A stretch of DNA of 55,165 nt, taken from NCBI GenBank assembly GCA_012033335.1, contig JAAURB010000028.1, forward strand, positions 1-55,165. Direction: 5' to 3'. This document shows, one piece after another, positions 1-8,564 of this stretch. How positions within the stretch are numbered: the first letter of the stretch is position 1; each line of letters opens with the position of its first letter. Under the pieces are notes generated by a model that saw nothing but the letters and a program-made list of their open reading frames with translations, did not search any database and was not told the origin of the DNA. The position numbers and the translations under genes were made by a program. The DNA comes from Oscillatoriales cyanobacterium RM2_1_1. Its GTDB lineage: Bacteria; Cyanobacteriota; Cyanobacteriia; Cyanobacteriales; Microcoleaceae.

Positions 1-141
1 TCGCAAGACGCTCTGTTATTCCAAATCCGTGGAAATGCTGAAGCACTCGATTCGGTTGCTACTTCATTACCTCAAATTCTGGGATGTCCCGATTCCGCAA
101 TGATTCATTGCATCATTCAGCAACGCCGAATTTTCATCTGA
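1..141 (+). CDS. 3' end of an unidentified protein (partial)
   Basis: An open frame runs from the first base to a TGA at 139-141 and gives the last 46 residues of a protein that begins outside the window. The tail includes FQIRGNAEALDSVATSLPQI and ends QQRRIFI. The base composition looks coding and nothing interrupts the frame, but I do not recognise a family. It converges on the phosphoribulokinase-like gene on the other strand, with about 40 bases between the two stops. Confidence 0.5.
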   Translation, partial: SQDALLFQIRGNAEALDSVATSLPQILGCPDSAMIHCIIQQRRIFI

Positions 142-183
142 TTTGATCAAGATTTCTGATCAGGAATTAAAATAAACCAGAAA

Positions 184-1113
184 TTAAACTAACTTAGTTG
201 CCTTGGTCATGTGATAGGCAATCAACAATTGCGTCAAGGCTAAAGGATAACTTTGGAGAAGTTCTCCTGTGGTGCCGATTACTTTGCCCAATTCTTGATT
301 ATCGGTGCTACAAAAATTTTTCAAATTGGGAAACTCATTACAGAGCAACTTTTCCAGTTCGGTAACCTCTTCGAGGGTGGCATGACTGTCGATTTCTAGC
401 ACATCTACGGGCTTGCCCATATCCCGATCCAGACCCAGACGCACTGCCGGAAACCGATGGCGATCGCCTTCATCTAGAAGCTCAGTAAAGTCAGGATGGG
501 GAATCGTAGGTCGGAGCACCAGCCGCACATTCAGGGCTGAACCGTCAACCTCTTGATTTTCGGGGGGATAAAACGACACCACCACATCGGCCCATTTGCG
601 CTGGGGGCGGATATACAATTCAGAATCGGGTTCCCGCTGGCGCAGCGCTTTCAATACCTGCTCCTCGGTATATCCTCGTTTGAGAGTATCCCGCTTGACT
701 TTCCACTGAGTTCGCAGGAACTCCGGCGGAGCCAGGTAAACTTTGACATCGTAGGAATCCCGAGCCCCCCGAGTTGAATAGCCCAGCAACCCCTCAACGA
801 TCACAAACCGATTGGGTTTGACATATTCCGGCGGAGTAAATTCACCTGTGCTATGGCTATAGATTGGTTTGAGGATCGGTTGGCCAGTTCGTAGCAGGCT
901 GAGATGTTGCTGCATGATATCGAGGTAATTGGCATCAGGATGCAATGCCGTAATCCCCATTTCTACCCGTTGCTTGCGGTCGTAACAGTGATAATCATCC
1001 GTGCAGATTACCGTGACATTATCTGGCCCCAACACTTGAGCAATTCCCTTGGTTAGGGTGGTTTTTCCAGCTGCACTGTCTCCCACAATTCCTAGAATAA
1101 TCGGACGGTTCAT
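184..1113 (-). CDS. Phosphoribulokinase-like P-loop kinase
   Basis: The protein has 309 residues. It opens with the PRK/uridine-kinase P-loop GIVGDSAAGKTT (residues 8-19), followed by VICTDDYHCYDR (35-46), which matches the ribulose-5-phosphate-binding segment of PRK, and by VIVEGLLGYSTR. Family knowledge: PRK phosphorylates ribulose 5-phosphate in the Calvin cycle. The main cyanobacterial enzyme has a cysteine in the P-loop (GDSGCGKST) that forms a redox disulfide with a second cysteine. Here the P-loop position is alanine, while Cys37 remains. This is therefore probably the PRK paralogue found in many cyanobacteria rather than the redox-regulated enzyme, and its substrate is uncertain. The ATG start is preceded by an AGGGA ribosome-binding site. 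Confidence 0.85.
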   Translation of the reverse strand: MNRPIILGIVGDSAAGKTTLTKGIAQVLGPDNVTVICTDDYHCYDRKQRVEMGITALHPDANYLDIMQQHLSLLRTGQPILKPIYSHSTGEFTPPEYVKPNRFVIVEGLLGYSTRGARDSYDVKVYLAPPEFLRTQWKVKRDTLKRGYTEEQVLKALRQREPDSELYIRPQRKWADVVVSFYPPENQEVDGSALNVRLVLRPTIPHPDFTELLDEGDRHRFPAVRLGLDRDMGKPVDVLEIDSHATLEEVTELEKLLCNEFPNLKNFCSTDNQELGKVIGTTGELLQSYPLALTQLLIAYHMTKATKLV

Positions 1114-1224
1114 GGTCTTGTTCCCTGCACAGGTGAATGGTGTAGCTCATTCTATGCAAGAACAGCAGCAGGAGCAAGTAGAGTAATGTTACTCAAAAGC
1201 GAGCTCAATACAGCGAAATAGAGA

Positions 1225-3429
1225 TCAAAATTCCAGGCGGCCCTGCTGCAAAGAGGCTCTAACCAGCTTGATCTCATCATAACTGTACTCTTCCTGAAGA
1301 TGCTCATAAATGGGTTTCAAGGCTATATCCCCGACGATTTCAATGGCTTGAGTGATGATTTGCTGACGTTCAGGGGCCACTAACCGATTAATATCTACGG
1401 CTTGACCCATCTGGATTAGCTTGATCAGGTGATCAACAACGGTGGTGGGTTTGAGATCTCGCTGATGGGCGATCGCCTCCACGGTCAAGCCCTGTTGATG
1501 GAGCTGAAGAGTGACCATTTGACTATCAGATAGGGAACCCGCATCTTGGGACATGGCAGTACTGGCGAGAATCTCTGAAGAATAGTTGACAGCAGTGTCA
1601 AGAGTCGATAGATTGTGGTCTACACAATATTGGCGAATGGCCTCTAGAAATCGTTCCCCGTATCGCTCCAATTTATACTGTCCGACCCCAGAAATCGAGA
1701 GAAAATCAGCAACGGTTTGGGGTCGGCCTTGGGCCATCAGCTTCAAGGTGGAGTCAGCAAACACCATATAGGGAGCGATGGAGGATTCATCGGCAATCCG
1801 TTTGCGTAACTGCTGCAGATGGTCGAAGAGTAAAGCTGTTGTTTCATTGGAAACTGAGTCGTTCGGATTCTGGGATTGAGCTTCCGATTGCTTCCCCACC
1901 GCAATCTCCACGACGCACTGCCCCTTCATCACGGCCCAGCTTTGAGGATTGAGCTTTAGAATCGAGTAGCCATCCGTGGTTTGCTCTAAAAATCCTTGAT
2001 GCAGGAGCGATCGCCCCAGGATTCGCCATTCTTCTACCGTATGATCCGCGCCGATACCGTAGGTTGAAAGTTTATCATGTCCCTGATCTAGAATCTTGGC
2101 GCGCTTTGAGCCCCGCAGCACATCAATGATATGGCCCATGCCAAACCGTTCTCGACACCGGGCGACACAGGACAGGAACTTCATCGCTTCCACCGTCCAA
2201 TCCTCCAGGGGTTTTTGCTGACGACAGTTATCACAGTGGCCACAATTGCCAGGGAAATTCTCCCCAAAATAGCGCAGTTGAATTTGCGGACGGCATTCCG
2301 TTGATTCGGCATAGTCAATCACTTGGCGAAGCTGCTGCCGGGAAATGCGTTGCTCATCCGGGTCAGATTTTTGTCCGATCAAATACTCAATCGTAGCCAT
2401 GTCTTGATAGCCAAAAAAGAGTAAGCAGTCGGCTGGGTTACTGTCTCGTCCAGCCCGGCCTGATTCTTGATAGTAACCCTCCAGATTTCGGGGTAAATCG
2501 TAGTGAATCACAAATCGCACATCGGGCTTATTGATCCCCATCCCAAAAGCAATGGTTGCCACCATGATTCGGACATCATCCCGAATAAACCGGGTTTGAT
2601 TTTCCGCTCGCACCTGATCCTCTAGGCCAGCATGATAGGGTAAGGCAGAAATGTTGTGGGATTGCAGTTGTTCGGCGATTTCCTGTACCCGTTTACGACT
2701 CAAACAATAGATAATTCCTGATCCTTTTAATTGCTGAACCCGCGCCAGTAACTGTGGGAAACTTCGCTTCTGTTTGGGAATGACTTCATAGTAAAGATTA
2801 CTACGATGAAAGCTCGATAAATGAATATAGGGCTGGTTCAGGTTTAATTGCTGGACAATATCTTGCCTGACCCGCTCCGTAGCGGTAGCCGTCAGCGCCA
2901 TTACCGGAACCTGAGGATACCGTTGGCGGATAGATTTGAGCTGGCGATATTCTGGGCGAAAATCATGGCCCCATTCGGACACGCAATGGGCTTCATCAAT
3001 GGCAAAGTTAGCAATTCCAATCCGTTCCTGAACTCGATTGAGAAAGGGCAAAAATTGCTCTGATAGTAAGCGCTCTGGGGCAACATAGAGGAGTTTAATG
3101 GTTCCTGCTAAAATGTCAGCTTGCCGCGATCGCGCTACCTCCATCGATAGGGAACTATTCAAAAAAGTAGCACCAATTCCATTATCTTGTAGGGCATCTA
3201 CCTGATCTTTCATCAAGGCAATCAGGGGAGAAACCACCACGGTTAAACCGGGTTGAACCAGAGCTGGAAGCTGAAAACACAGGGATTTTCCGCCTCCCGT
3301 TGGCATGATCACCAGGATATCTTGCCCTTGCAGCGCTTGTTCAATCACCTGGCGCTGACCTGAGCGAAACGTATCATAGCCAAAAAAACGTTTGAGGTAT
3401 TCTTCTAGAGAACTCAATTGATTTGTCAC
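1225..3429 (-). CDS. recQ: ATP-dependent DNA helicase RecQ
   Basis: The protein has 734 residues. Superfamily 2 helicase motifs are clear: motif [13 protein letters not shown] near residue 42, DEAH box ([19 protein letters not shown]) near 143, SAT-type motif (ALTATAT) and motif [14 protein letters not shown] zinc-binding RecQ C-terminal region follows with Cys residues in CGHCDNC, then an HRDC domain near 555-630 and a terminal helix-turn-helix-like domain ([19 protein letters not shown]). RecQ unwinds DNA 3'-5' during recombination repair. The start is GTG at 3429; no earlier in-frame start looks better. It is transcribed alone, about 110 bases upstream of the PRK-like gene on the same strand. 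Confidence 0.95.
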   Translation of the reverse strand: MTNQLSSLEEYLKRFFGYDTFRSGQRQVIEQALQGQDILVIMPTGGGKSLCFQLPALVQPGLTVVVSPLIALMKDQVDALQDNGIGATFLNSSLSMEVARSRQADILAGTIKLLYVAPERLLSEQFLPFLNRVQERIGIANFAIDEAHCVSEWGHDFRPEYRQLKSIRQRYPQVPVMALTATATERVRQDIVQQLNLNQPYIHLSSFHRSNLYYEVIPKQKRSFPQLLARVQQLKGSGIIYCLSRKRVQEIAEQLQSHNISALPYHAGLEDQVRAENQTRFIRDDVRIMVATIAFGMGINKPDVRFVIHYDLPRNLEGYYQESGRAGRDSNPADCLLFFGYQDMATIEYLIGQKSDPDEQRISRQQLRQVIDYAESTECRPQIQLRYFGENFPGNCGHCDNCRQQKPLEDWTVEAMKFLSCVARCRERFGMGHIIDVLRGSKRAKILDQGHDKLSTYGIGADHTVEEWRILGRSLLHQGFLEQTTDGYSILKLNPQSWAVMKGQCVVEIAVGKQSEAQSQNPNDSVSNETTALLFDHLQQLRKRIADESSIAPYMVFADSTLKLMAQGRPQTVADFLSISGVGQYKLERYGERFLEAIRQYCVDHNLSTLDTAVNYSSEILASTAMSQDAGSLSDSQMVTLQLHQQGLTVEAIAHQRDLKPTTVVDHLIKLIQMGQAVDINRLVAPERQQIITQAIEIVGDIALKPIYEHLQEEYSYDEIKLVRASLQQGRLEF

Positions 3430-3560
3430 GGATTAGGATCTGCTTGCTATTATAAACGCTTAAATCTACTAAATTTTCTGAAAATTTCAGTTGGAATTCT
3501 CAGTCAAAACATTCCCCATTGAAGGTTCCCAATTGAATTTTTATTTGAATGTTTTTCTGG

Positions 3561-3607
3561 AAATCCTCGGTTAGAAAATTCTACTAGAATTTTCTAACCG
3601 AGGATTT
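3561..3607. repeat. Perfect 47-nt palindrome
   Basis: Two 23-base arms (3561-3583 and 3585-3607) are exact reverse complements around a single central C at 3584. The left arm begins AAATCCTCGG and the right arm ends CCGAGGATTT. It lies about 130 bases upstream of recQ. No U-run follows on either strand, so it is not an ordinary terminator. It could be a cruciform-forming site, two abutting inverted insertion ends or a foldback repeat. Confidence 0.9.
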
Positions 3608-3664
3608 CATTAAACAAATCTAGTAGAATCTTGTATTGAAAGTTCCAACTTGGAACATTCCTTT

Positions 3665-3755
3665 AAGCACAATTAATTAGAAGATTGATGGGGGGGGTGA
3701 AGGGGGTAGTGCCCCCTTCCATTTGACCATTAATTACAACCATCTATACTGCTTC
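3665..3755 (-). repeat. Dispersed palindromic repeat family A, copy 1
   Basis: This copy starts AAGCACAATTAATTAG, has a GC-rich core with GGGGGTAGTGCCCCC and ends ATTAATTACAACCATCT. It is inverted relative to copy 2 at 4608. Related copies are at 7095, 30270, 37165 and 55094. Confidence 0.85.
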
Positions 3756-3815
3756 TCCTAAACTAAGGAGAAGTGGGCAGAAAAGATGGCTGACTTTTAC
3801 AGAGCAGCAGGGGAC

Positions 3816-3945
3816 TTAACTCAGGAGAGTAGCAAAGTCATCGGCGGTCAATAGGCTAGCATCCAATCCACTTAACACTGTGTAGGGGCCATGTAAAATA
3901 TCACCAAATACAATCAAGACATCAAGAACCCAAAAACATCTGAAT
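3816..3945 (-). pseudogene. Possible C-terminal remnant of a Ca-binding/RTX-like protein
   Basis: On the minus strand a frame ending at the TAA at 3816-3818 reads FGDILHGPYTVLSGLD followed by ASLLTADDFATLLS. The pattern G-x-D-x-S-x-L-T-A-D-D-F resembles the tail of cyanobacterial haemolysin-type calcium-binding proteins. No start and no body of the gene are visible; upstream it runs into the transposase remnant. This may be a truncated gene end, and the resemblance is from memory only. Confidence 0.3.
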
Positions 3946-4023
3946 TTTATGGCTGCATTAATTCTGAGTTTGCTAATCTTTCGACTTGCAATATCAATCC
4001 AGGAAAGAACTACAAAATCATCA

Positions 4024-4421
4024 ATGGATTTAGCTCAAGTTATAGATTCAAAAAAATGTCCTGGATGTGGGTCTTCAAATATCACTAAAAATGGTTCAGT
4101 TGCTAAGGGCAGATCTAAAAGCCGATGTAAGATTGTGGTCGTCAGTTTGTCAAACATCCAAAAAGGAGAAAGATTTCACAACAAACGAAGCAATTAATAG
4201 ACAAGCTCTTACTTGAGCGGCTCTCTTTGAGAGGAATTGCCAGAGTCACAGGAGTAAGCTGGTCTTGGTTACAACATTACGTAAATCAGAAGCTAGCGCG
4301 TGTCCCCCGTCAGGCAAACGTTTCAGCAAAATCCAAGGGACGACTCACTATTGAATGTAACGCAAGGAGTAGAAGTTTCTTTTTAGTCCTGCTAGCTTGT
4401 CTAACTAGCGATCGCCAGTAA
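4024..4421 (+). pseudogene. IS1-family transposase, N-terminal remnant (frameshifted, truncated)
   Basis: The first frame gives the zinc-finger segment KKCPGCGSSNITKNGSVAKG. After a one-base loss near 4129-4131 the next frame continues DCGRQFVKHPKRRKISQQTK, RGIARVTGVSWSWLQHYVNQ and KGRLTIEC, the order seen in cyanobacterial IS1-family transposases (zinc finger, helix-turn-helix, start of the DDE domain). Homology stops near 4358, just before the expected DELW catalytic segment, and the frame ends at 4421. Terminal inverted repeats are not evident. IS1 elements can use programmed -1 shifting, but here the catalytic half is missing, so this is a dead fragment. It lies between two inverted copies of repeat family A. 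Confidence 0.8.
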
Positions 4422-4460
4422 CGTCAGACTTTGTAGCCTCTAGCATGGGCAAACTGTACA

Positions 4461-4493
4461 CATTTCAAATTCATTTCAAATTCATTTCAAATT
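4461..4493 (+). repeat. Tandem repeat, 11 bp x 3
   Basis: Three perfect consecutive copies of CATTTCAAATT lie just downstream of the transposase remnant. Confidence 0.9.
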
Positions 4494-4607
4494 CAATCAT
4501 CCAGATCAAAACATCTGCGGCACGGGTTACAACCCTGGGAGGGCTAGAACCATTCTCAGCAACCTTCAAGCCACCACGGTTTGAGTCCTGATTCCCTGAC
4601 ATCAGGG

Positions 4608-4711
4608 AAGTAGATGGTTGTAATTAATTATCAAACAGAAGGGGGTTGAAGGGGGCACTGCGCCCTTCAACCCCCTACATGTATCTTCTAATTAATTGTG
4701 CCTAGCTACTG
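4608..4711 (+). repeat. Dispersed palindromic repeat family A, copy 2
   Basis: It starts AAGTAGATGGTTGTAATTAA, has a core hairpin GGGGGCACTGCGCCC flanked by GGGGGTTGAAG and CTTCAACCCCC, and ends CTAATTAATTGTGCCTAGCT. The ends form an imperfect inverted repeat (AAGTAG with AATTAATT inside). Copy 6 at the right edge of the window is nearly its reverse complement. Confidence 0.9.
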
Positions 4712-4919
4712 ATCATCTCTATTAAGAATCTATTTGTATAAGAGTCAGGCTTAGTGAAAAATATAACCAGGCTATATAGAAAATTTTGCAAGAAATTTCA
4801 GGACGATCGCTGAAGTTTAGAACTGAAATCCTTGTTTTAAGGGGTTTATAGTCTTTTCCATCTCATAATATCCAAAACTATTCTCAGCTTGACAAAAGGA
4901 ACATCAAGCCCAATAATTG

Positions 4920-4930
4920 AGAATGATTCT
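4920..4930 (+). promoter_or_regulatory. Possible Fur box upstream of futA
   Basis: AGAATGATTCT is a perfect 11-nt palindrome inside the AT-rich context TTGAGAATGATTCTACTT and resembles half of a Fur-type operator. It lies 90-100 bases upstream of the likely futA start, and iron-uptake genes are classic Fur targets. The match is short, so this is only suggestive. Confidence 0.35.
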
Positions 4931-5009
4931 ACTTAAACTGTAGCCCCTGGTGGACAGATCTGGTTTCATCGGGATGGGGCTGAATTCATCAAAGGACAAA
5001 ACTTTAACA

Positions 5010-6074
5010 ATGGGCAAAGCAATGGGTAAAATTACGAGGCGTGTTTTTTTGGCGGGCAGTGCCGCCTTGGGGGCCATTATGGTGGGGGAGATGGGTCAAC
5101 CCGGCCCAAGTATTGCTAACCCTAAACAGATCAATCTTTACTCCGCCCGGCACTACGACACAGACAATCAAATTTATCAGGGATTTACTAATAAGACTGG
5201 CATCAAGGTCAATTTAGTGGAAGCCAAAGCAGAGGAATTGGTTGAACGGATCAAGAGTGAAGGGGCTAAAAGTCCGGCAGATGTTTTCCTTACCGTAGAC
5301 GCAGGGAATCTCTGGAGAGCTCAACAGGCCGGGATTCTGCAACCGGTTTCATCGTCTGTATTAGCCAAAGCCATTCCAGGAAATTTGCGCGATCCCAATA
5401 ACCAATGGTTTGGCTTTTCAAAACGGGCTCGGGTGATTGTATACGACAAATCCAAGGTGAATCCAGCGCAGCTTTCAACCTATGAAGATCTGGCCAATCC
5501 CAAGTGGAAAGGCAAAGTCTTAACCCGCTCTTCAAGTAATATTTACAATCAGTCTTTGGTTGCCGGAATGATCGAAACCCTGGGCAAGCCCAATACTGAA
5601 AAATGGGCCAAAGGTTTAGTGACTAACTTTGCCAGATCGCCCGAAGGCAATGATACTGCACAGATTCAAGCGGTTGCAGCGGGAGCCGCTCCCCTGGCTA
5701 TTGTCAATTCTTACTATCTGGCCCGCCTTGCCGCCTCCAGTAAACCTGAAGACAAAGCCGTCGCTCAGAAAGTTGGCATGTTCTTCCCCAATCAACGCAG
5801 CCGGGGAACCCATATCAATATCAGTGGGGGTGGGGTGGTAAAGACAGCCCCCAACAAAGCCGGAGCCATTCAGTTCCTAGAATACCTGGCTAGTCCTGAA
5901 GCCCAGAAAATCTTTGCCCTGGGCAACAACGAGTACCCGGTAGTAGCAGGGGTTGCGATTCCTGCGAGTCTCTCTCAGTATGGTACATTCAAGGCCGATC
6001 CGGTCAATGTTGCGGCCTATGGCAAGAGTAATGCCGAAGCCATTCAACTGATGGATCGGGCAGGCTGGAAGTAG
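5010..6074 (+). CDS. futA: Iron(III) ABC transporter substrate-binding protein, FutA type
   Basis: The mature part begins KQINLYSARHYDTD and contains the paired tyrosines VNSYYLARL, which with the N-terminal His/Tyr are the ferric-iron ligands known for FutA. A twin-arginine leader (KITRRVFLAGSAALGA) sits just after the start and suggests folded export by Tat, as for Synechocystis FutA2. The reading frame is open back to a GTG at 4950, but the Tat motif is best placed from the ATG at 5010 or 5025. The protein delivers Fe(III) to a FutB/FutC ABC importer; those subunits are not in this window. A possible Fur box lies upstream. About 355 residues, usual for the family. Confidence 0.92.
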   Translation: MGKAMGKITRRVFLAGSAALGAIMVGEMGQPGPSIANPKQINLYSARHYDTDNQIYQGFTNKTGIKVNLVEAKAEELVERIKSEGAKSPADVFLTVDAGNLWRAQQAGILQPVSSSVLAKAIPGNLRDPNNQWFGFSKRARVIVYDKSKVNPAQLSTYEDLANPKWKGKVLTRSSSNIYNQSLVAGMIETLGKPNTEKWAKGLVTNFARSPEGNDTAQIQAVAAGAAPLAIVNSYYLARLAASSKPEDKAVAQKVGMFFPNQRSRGTHINISGGGVVKTAPNKAGAIQFLEYLASPEAQKIFALGNNEYPVVAGVAIPASLSQYGTFKADPVNVAAYGKSNAEAIQLMDRAGWK

Positions 6075-6075
6075 A

Positions 6076-6099
6076 TTCAGTAAAACTTTCAGTAAAACT
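6076..6099 (+). repeat. Tandem duplication downstream of futA
   Basis: Two 12-base copies of TTCAGTAAAACT (first base varies) lie directly after the futA stop codon. This is one of several such short local duplications in the window. Confidence 0.75.
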
Positions 6100-6131
6100 G
6101 GAGATGAATCCGGTTTTCCCTCTGGCATTGA

Positions 6132-6864
6132 TCAAATTTCGAATTGATCAACTGGAGGGATTTTGCCTTGATCGCCATACTCTATTGCCCCACGATAAGA
6201 AACTGGATCCCGTAGTCCCAATTCTGCAAAAGCAGCCAGGCGCAATCGACAGGAATCACAAACGCCACAGGCTTCTTCCCCCCCAGCATAACAAGACCAG
6301 GTCAGTTCCCAGGGAACCCCCAGTTGGTTGCCAAGCTGAATAATCTCCGTTTTTTCAGTTGCACCAAGGGGGCATGAATCGTGATTGGGTCTCCTTCCCG
6401 GCCCTGCTTCGTACCCAATTGAAAAACCGCTTGCATGGCCCGGAGATAGTCTGGGCGACAGTCTGGGTACCCAGAATAGTCCAGGGCATTTACCCCCAGG
6501 TAAACTCGACTTGCCCCCAGGGCTTCGGCATAAGCCAGGGCAAAACTCAGAAAAATTGTATTCCGGGCAGGAACGTAGGTGACTGGAATAGACTGGGTCA
6601 TTTGATCGGGCGATCGCCCTCGGGTAGCTCGATTTGAGTATCGGTTAAGGCAGATCCGCCCCAACGTCTCAGATCAAAATTGACGATTTGGTGTTCTGCA
6701 ACCTCAACCTGTTGAGCAATCCGGGTGGCAGACTCGAGTTCTCGTTGGTGGCGCTGCTGGTAATCAAAGGAGAGTGCATAACACCTACAACCCTCCGCCT
6801 TCGCCTGGAATAAAACAGTCGAGGAATCCAGGCCCCCTGATAACAGAACAACAGCTTTCACCAT
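6132..6864 (-). pseudogene. queC: 7-cyano-7-deazaguanine synthase QueC, two frameshifts
   Basis: Read across two corrections the gene encodes a full QueC of about 244 residues, the ATP-dependent enzyme that makes preQ0 for queuosine. The N-terminal PP-loop is [18 protein letters not shown] and the middle holds [20 protein letters not shown]. In the third frame the tail reads [19 protein letters not shown], with the zinc-binding cysteines, and ends PPVDQFEI. The first break is a one-base loss beside the HIP1 site at 6610-6617. The second is a missing base in the T6 run (A6 on the coding strand) at 6350-6355. Start ATG 6864. Because all three parts are well conserved, sequencing error is at least as likely as real decay. 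Confidence 0.85.
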
Positions 6865-7094
6865 CAAAATTGAGCAGATATTTCAGCGGTAGATTTCAGA
6901 GACAGACTTCAGAGCAAGATTTTAGAGACAATTCCCCGGAGCTCGATTTTAGGGATGAAGGTTGTGCTGGGAATCTAAGCTTGTAACCTGTGCCTGCGAT
7001 TATAGCGCTTCAGTTGAGGGATAGGAATATACAGCCGGGCCGACTCTCTAGAATAGCCAAAATACCGGGAACATTCCATCCTCCTCCTGGCAAT

Positions 7095-7193
7095 AAGTAG
7101 AGGATAGATGGTTGTAGTTAATTGTTGAATGGAAGGGGGCACTATTCCCTTCACCCCCACATTAGTCTTCCAACTAACTGCGTTAAGCTACTT
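7095..7193 (+). repeat. Dispersed palindromic repeat family A, copy 3
   Basis: It starts AAGTAGAGGATAGATGGTTG, has a core GGAAGGGGGCACTATTCCC and ends GCGTTAAGCTACTT. The ends AAGTAG and CTACTT are inverted. Confidence 0.9.
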
Positions 7194-7518
7194 ACTCTTC
7201 TTGAAGTTTTTTTAAGAGTTTTGATAAGTATTGTAAAATACCTCGGAATTTATGTTACAAATCCCACAGAATCAGGTACAAATACTCAAGATAAAATCTC
7301 TACAGATGGTAGGCTTTAACCCGTAAAAAAATCAGGTCAAACCCTTGATGAGAAGAAGTTAAGCCGTCAAAAATTTAACTAGAACCATTCTATTTTTCTG
7401 ATTGATCTTGAAGCATTTTCAGACAGACTATTGATATTAAATCTACAAGATTACTTTATATTCAAAGCTTGAAAATCCCGGTAAACTGGTAATTAAGACC
7501 AAAATCGTCTTCAGGCAT

Positions 7519-7612
7519 TACAGCGTTTCTCACGCTGCTGGAGTACGGGAAGTGGTGGCGCGGTGCGCTATCAACTCCCAAATTCGTACCTCACGCGATT
7601 GAAAATCGCTAT
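7519..7612 (+). repeat. Dispersed repeat family B, copy 1
   Basis: It runs from TACAGCGTTTCTCACGCTGC through GGTGGCGCGGTGCGC to GTACCTCACGCGATT and AATCGCTAT, immediately upstream of the next gene. A copy in the opposite orientation lies at 44179 and a shorter one at 30361. Confidence 0.85.
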
Positions 7613-7618
7613 ATTCCT

Positions 7619-8170
7619 ATGAACTCATTTTTTACCCCTGATTCTCCAACCAGTTCCCCAGTTGGTTCTGCAACCCAGTCTGATTCCAATCGTTGGCTTG
7701 TCATTATTCTCGGAGCTTTGGCGTTTTGGATCAGTGGCAGCTTAATTTTAGATCTGGTTGTGATGCCGAGTATGTATATAACGGGCATGATGACTCAGTC
7801 TGATTTTGTGTCCGCCGGATCGGTCATGTTCTCCCTATTTAACCGAGTTGAAATGCTATGCGCCGCCATCAGCTTGACGGGTCTACTGGCTCTCGCGGCA
7901 ACTCTACCGGAAGGCTTCAGCGATCGCCTGCGGACAGTGACGATGCTATCCCTGTTTTTGTTGGGAGTGACCCTGATCTGCGGCTATAGCCTGACCCCTG
8001 AGATGGCAGGCCTGGGTCTGTCGTTAAATCTATTTGACGTTAGTGAAGTAGCCCCTGAGGGGATGAATCAACTGCATTTTCAGTACTGGAGTCTGGAATC
8101 ACTCAAGCTCTTAACTGCTGGAGCCATTGCTACATGGTGTTTACGGGCGTTTAAATTTGCTGAATCTTAA
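7619..8170 (+). CDS. Four-helix integral membrane protein of unknown function
   Basis: The protein has 183 residues. After a Ser/Pro/Thr-rich cytosolic N-terminus of about 25 residues there are about four hydrophobic segments: WLVIILGALAFWISGSLILD, the AAISLTGLLALAA stretch, TMLSLFLLGVTLICGYS and a C-terminal one around LLTAGAIATWCL. A conserved-looking DLVVMPSMY motif follows the first helix. The layout resembles DUF4149-type proteins of cyanobacteria, but I cannot confirm the family. ATG start; repeat family B ends just before it and may carry its leader. Confidence 0.7.
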   Translation: MNSFFTPDSPTSSPVGSATQSDSNRWLVIILGALAFWISGSLILDLVVMPSMYITGMMTQSDFVSAGSVMFSLFNRVEMLCAAISLTGLLALAATLPEGFSDRLRTVTMLSLFLLGVTLICGYSLTPEMAGLGLSLNLFDVSEVAPEGMNQLHFQYWSLESLKLLTAGAIATWCLRAFKFAES

Positions 8171-8237
8171 GCCTCTAGGTTACTCCGAAAATTAAGATAG
8201 CCTCGGTCAAGACTTGAGTTACTATCTGTCTATCAAT

Positions 8238-8278
8238 ACCCTCCTTAAGCCTCTCCCATTCAGAGATTTAAGGAGGGT
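8238..8278 (+). terminator. Inverted repeat after the membrane-protein gene
   Basis: Arms ACCCTCCTTAA (8238-8248) and TTAAGGAGGGT (8268-8278) can pair across a 19-base loop. The position after the stop codon suits a terminator, but no clear T-run follows. Confidence 0.4.
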
Positions 8279-8447
8279 TCAATGTCTATTCTCCAGGAAG
8301 CGCAGCATTGAAATCAGCCTAGCTATTGGCCGACGAAGAAACTTAGGAAACCCCTTGCCCTGAGGAAAAATGGCCTCGGGGTAAGGGGACACTGAAGTTA
8401 AATAAAGTGTTAAGGTTCGTTTCCCTAACTGGAAAAATTAAGAGGAA

Positions 8448-8564
8448 GCTTTTCCGCCTTTGCGACCTGGCTTCTTTTGCTTCTTCAGAGGTGAACTCAT
8501 GGGCGTTCCCCTTTTCATGAGCTGCTTTTCCACCTTTGCTGGCAATTTCACGTTGCTTGATCAC
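8448..8564 (-). pseudogene. KGG-repeat small stress protein, frameshifted
   Basis: The minus strand reads IKQREIASKGGKAAHEKGNA and HEFTSEEAKEA, then after removal of one base near 8469-8471 it ends GRKGGKASS at a TAA (8448-8450). This is the two-repeat KGG family (PF10685 type), short hydrophilic proteins known as stress-induced in bacteria. As written the frame runs on into unrelated sequence to 8343. The start is also eroded: a GTG at 8564 overlaps an out-of-frame ATG followed by TGA. Either the gene is broken or a base-calling insertion is present. Confidence 0.65.

Larger units (their letters stand above)
3430..3815. other. Gene-free spacer rich in inverted repeats
   Basis: There is no credible gene here. 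The spacer holds a perfect 47-nt palindrome (3561-3607), an outer inverted pair (AAAACATTC near 3505 and GAATGTTTT near 3547), a 15-nt palindrome GTTCCAACTTGGAAC near 3640 and one copy of dispersed repeat family A (3665-3755). The rest is AT-rich. Confidence 0.6.
4422..4949. other. Spacer upstream of futA with direct repeats and family A copy
   Basis: No gene is seen. The spacer holds three tandem copies of CATTTCAAATT (4461-4493), family A copy 2 (4608-4711) and a possible Fur site (4920-4930). Between these the sequence is AT-rich and otherwise unremarkable. Confidence 0.6.
6865..7618. other. Spacer with two dispersed repeats
   Basis: No credible gene. Degenerate GA-rich short repeats lie at about 6885-6960, family A at 7095-7193 and family B at 7519-7612. 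The interval 7194-7518 is AT-rich and shows nothing I can name. Confidence 0.55.

Noticed and set aside
3561-3607. The 47-nt palindrome as a recQ terminator
   Set aside because: It lies upstream of recQ and has no T-run, so it does not fit a terminator of that gene.
4024-4421. Programmed frameshifting in the IS1 remnant
   Set aside because: IS1 uses -1 shifting, but the break here lies inside the zinc finger and the catalytic half is missing, so decay is simpler.
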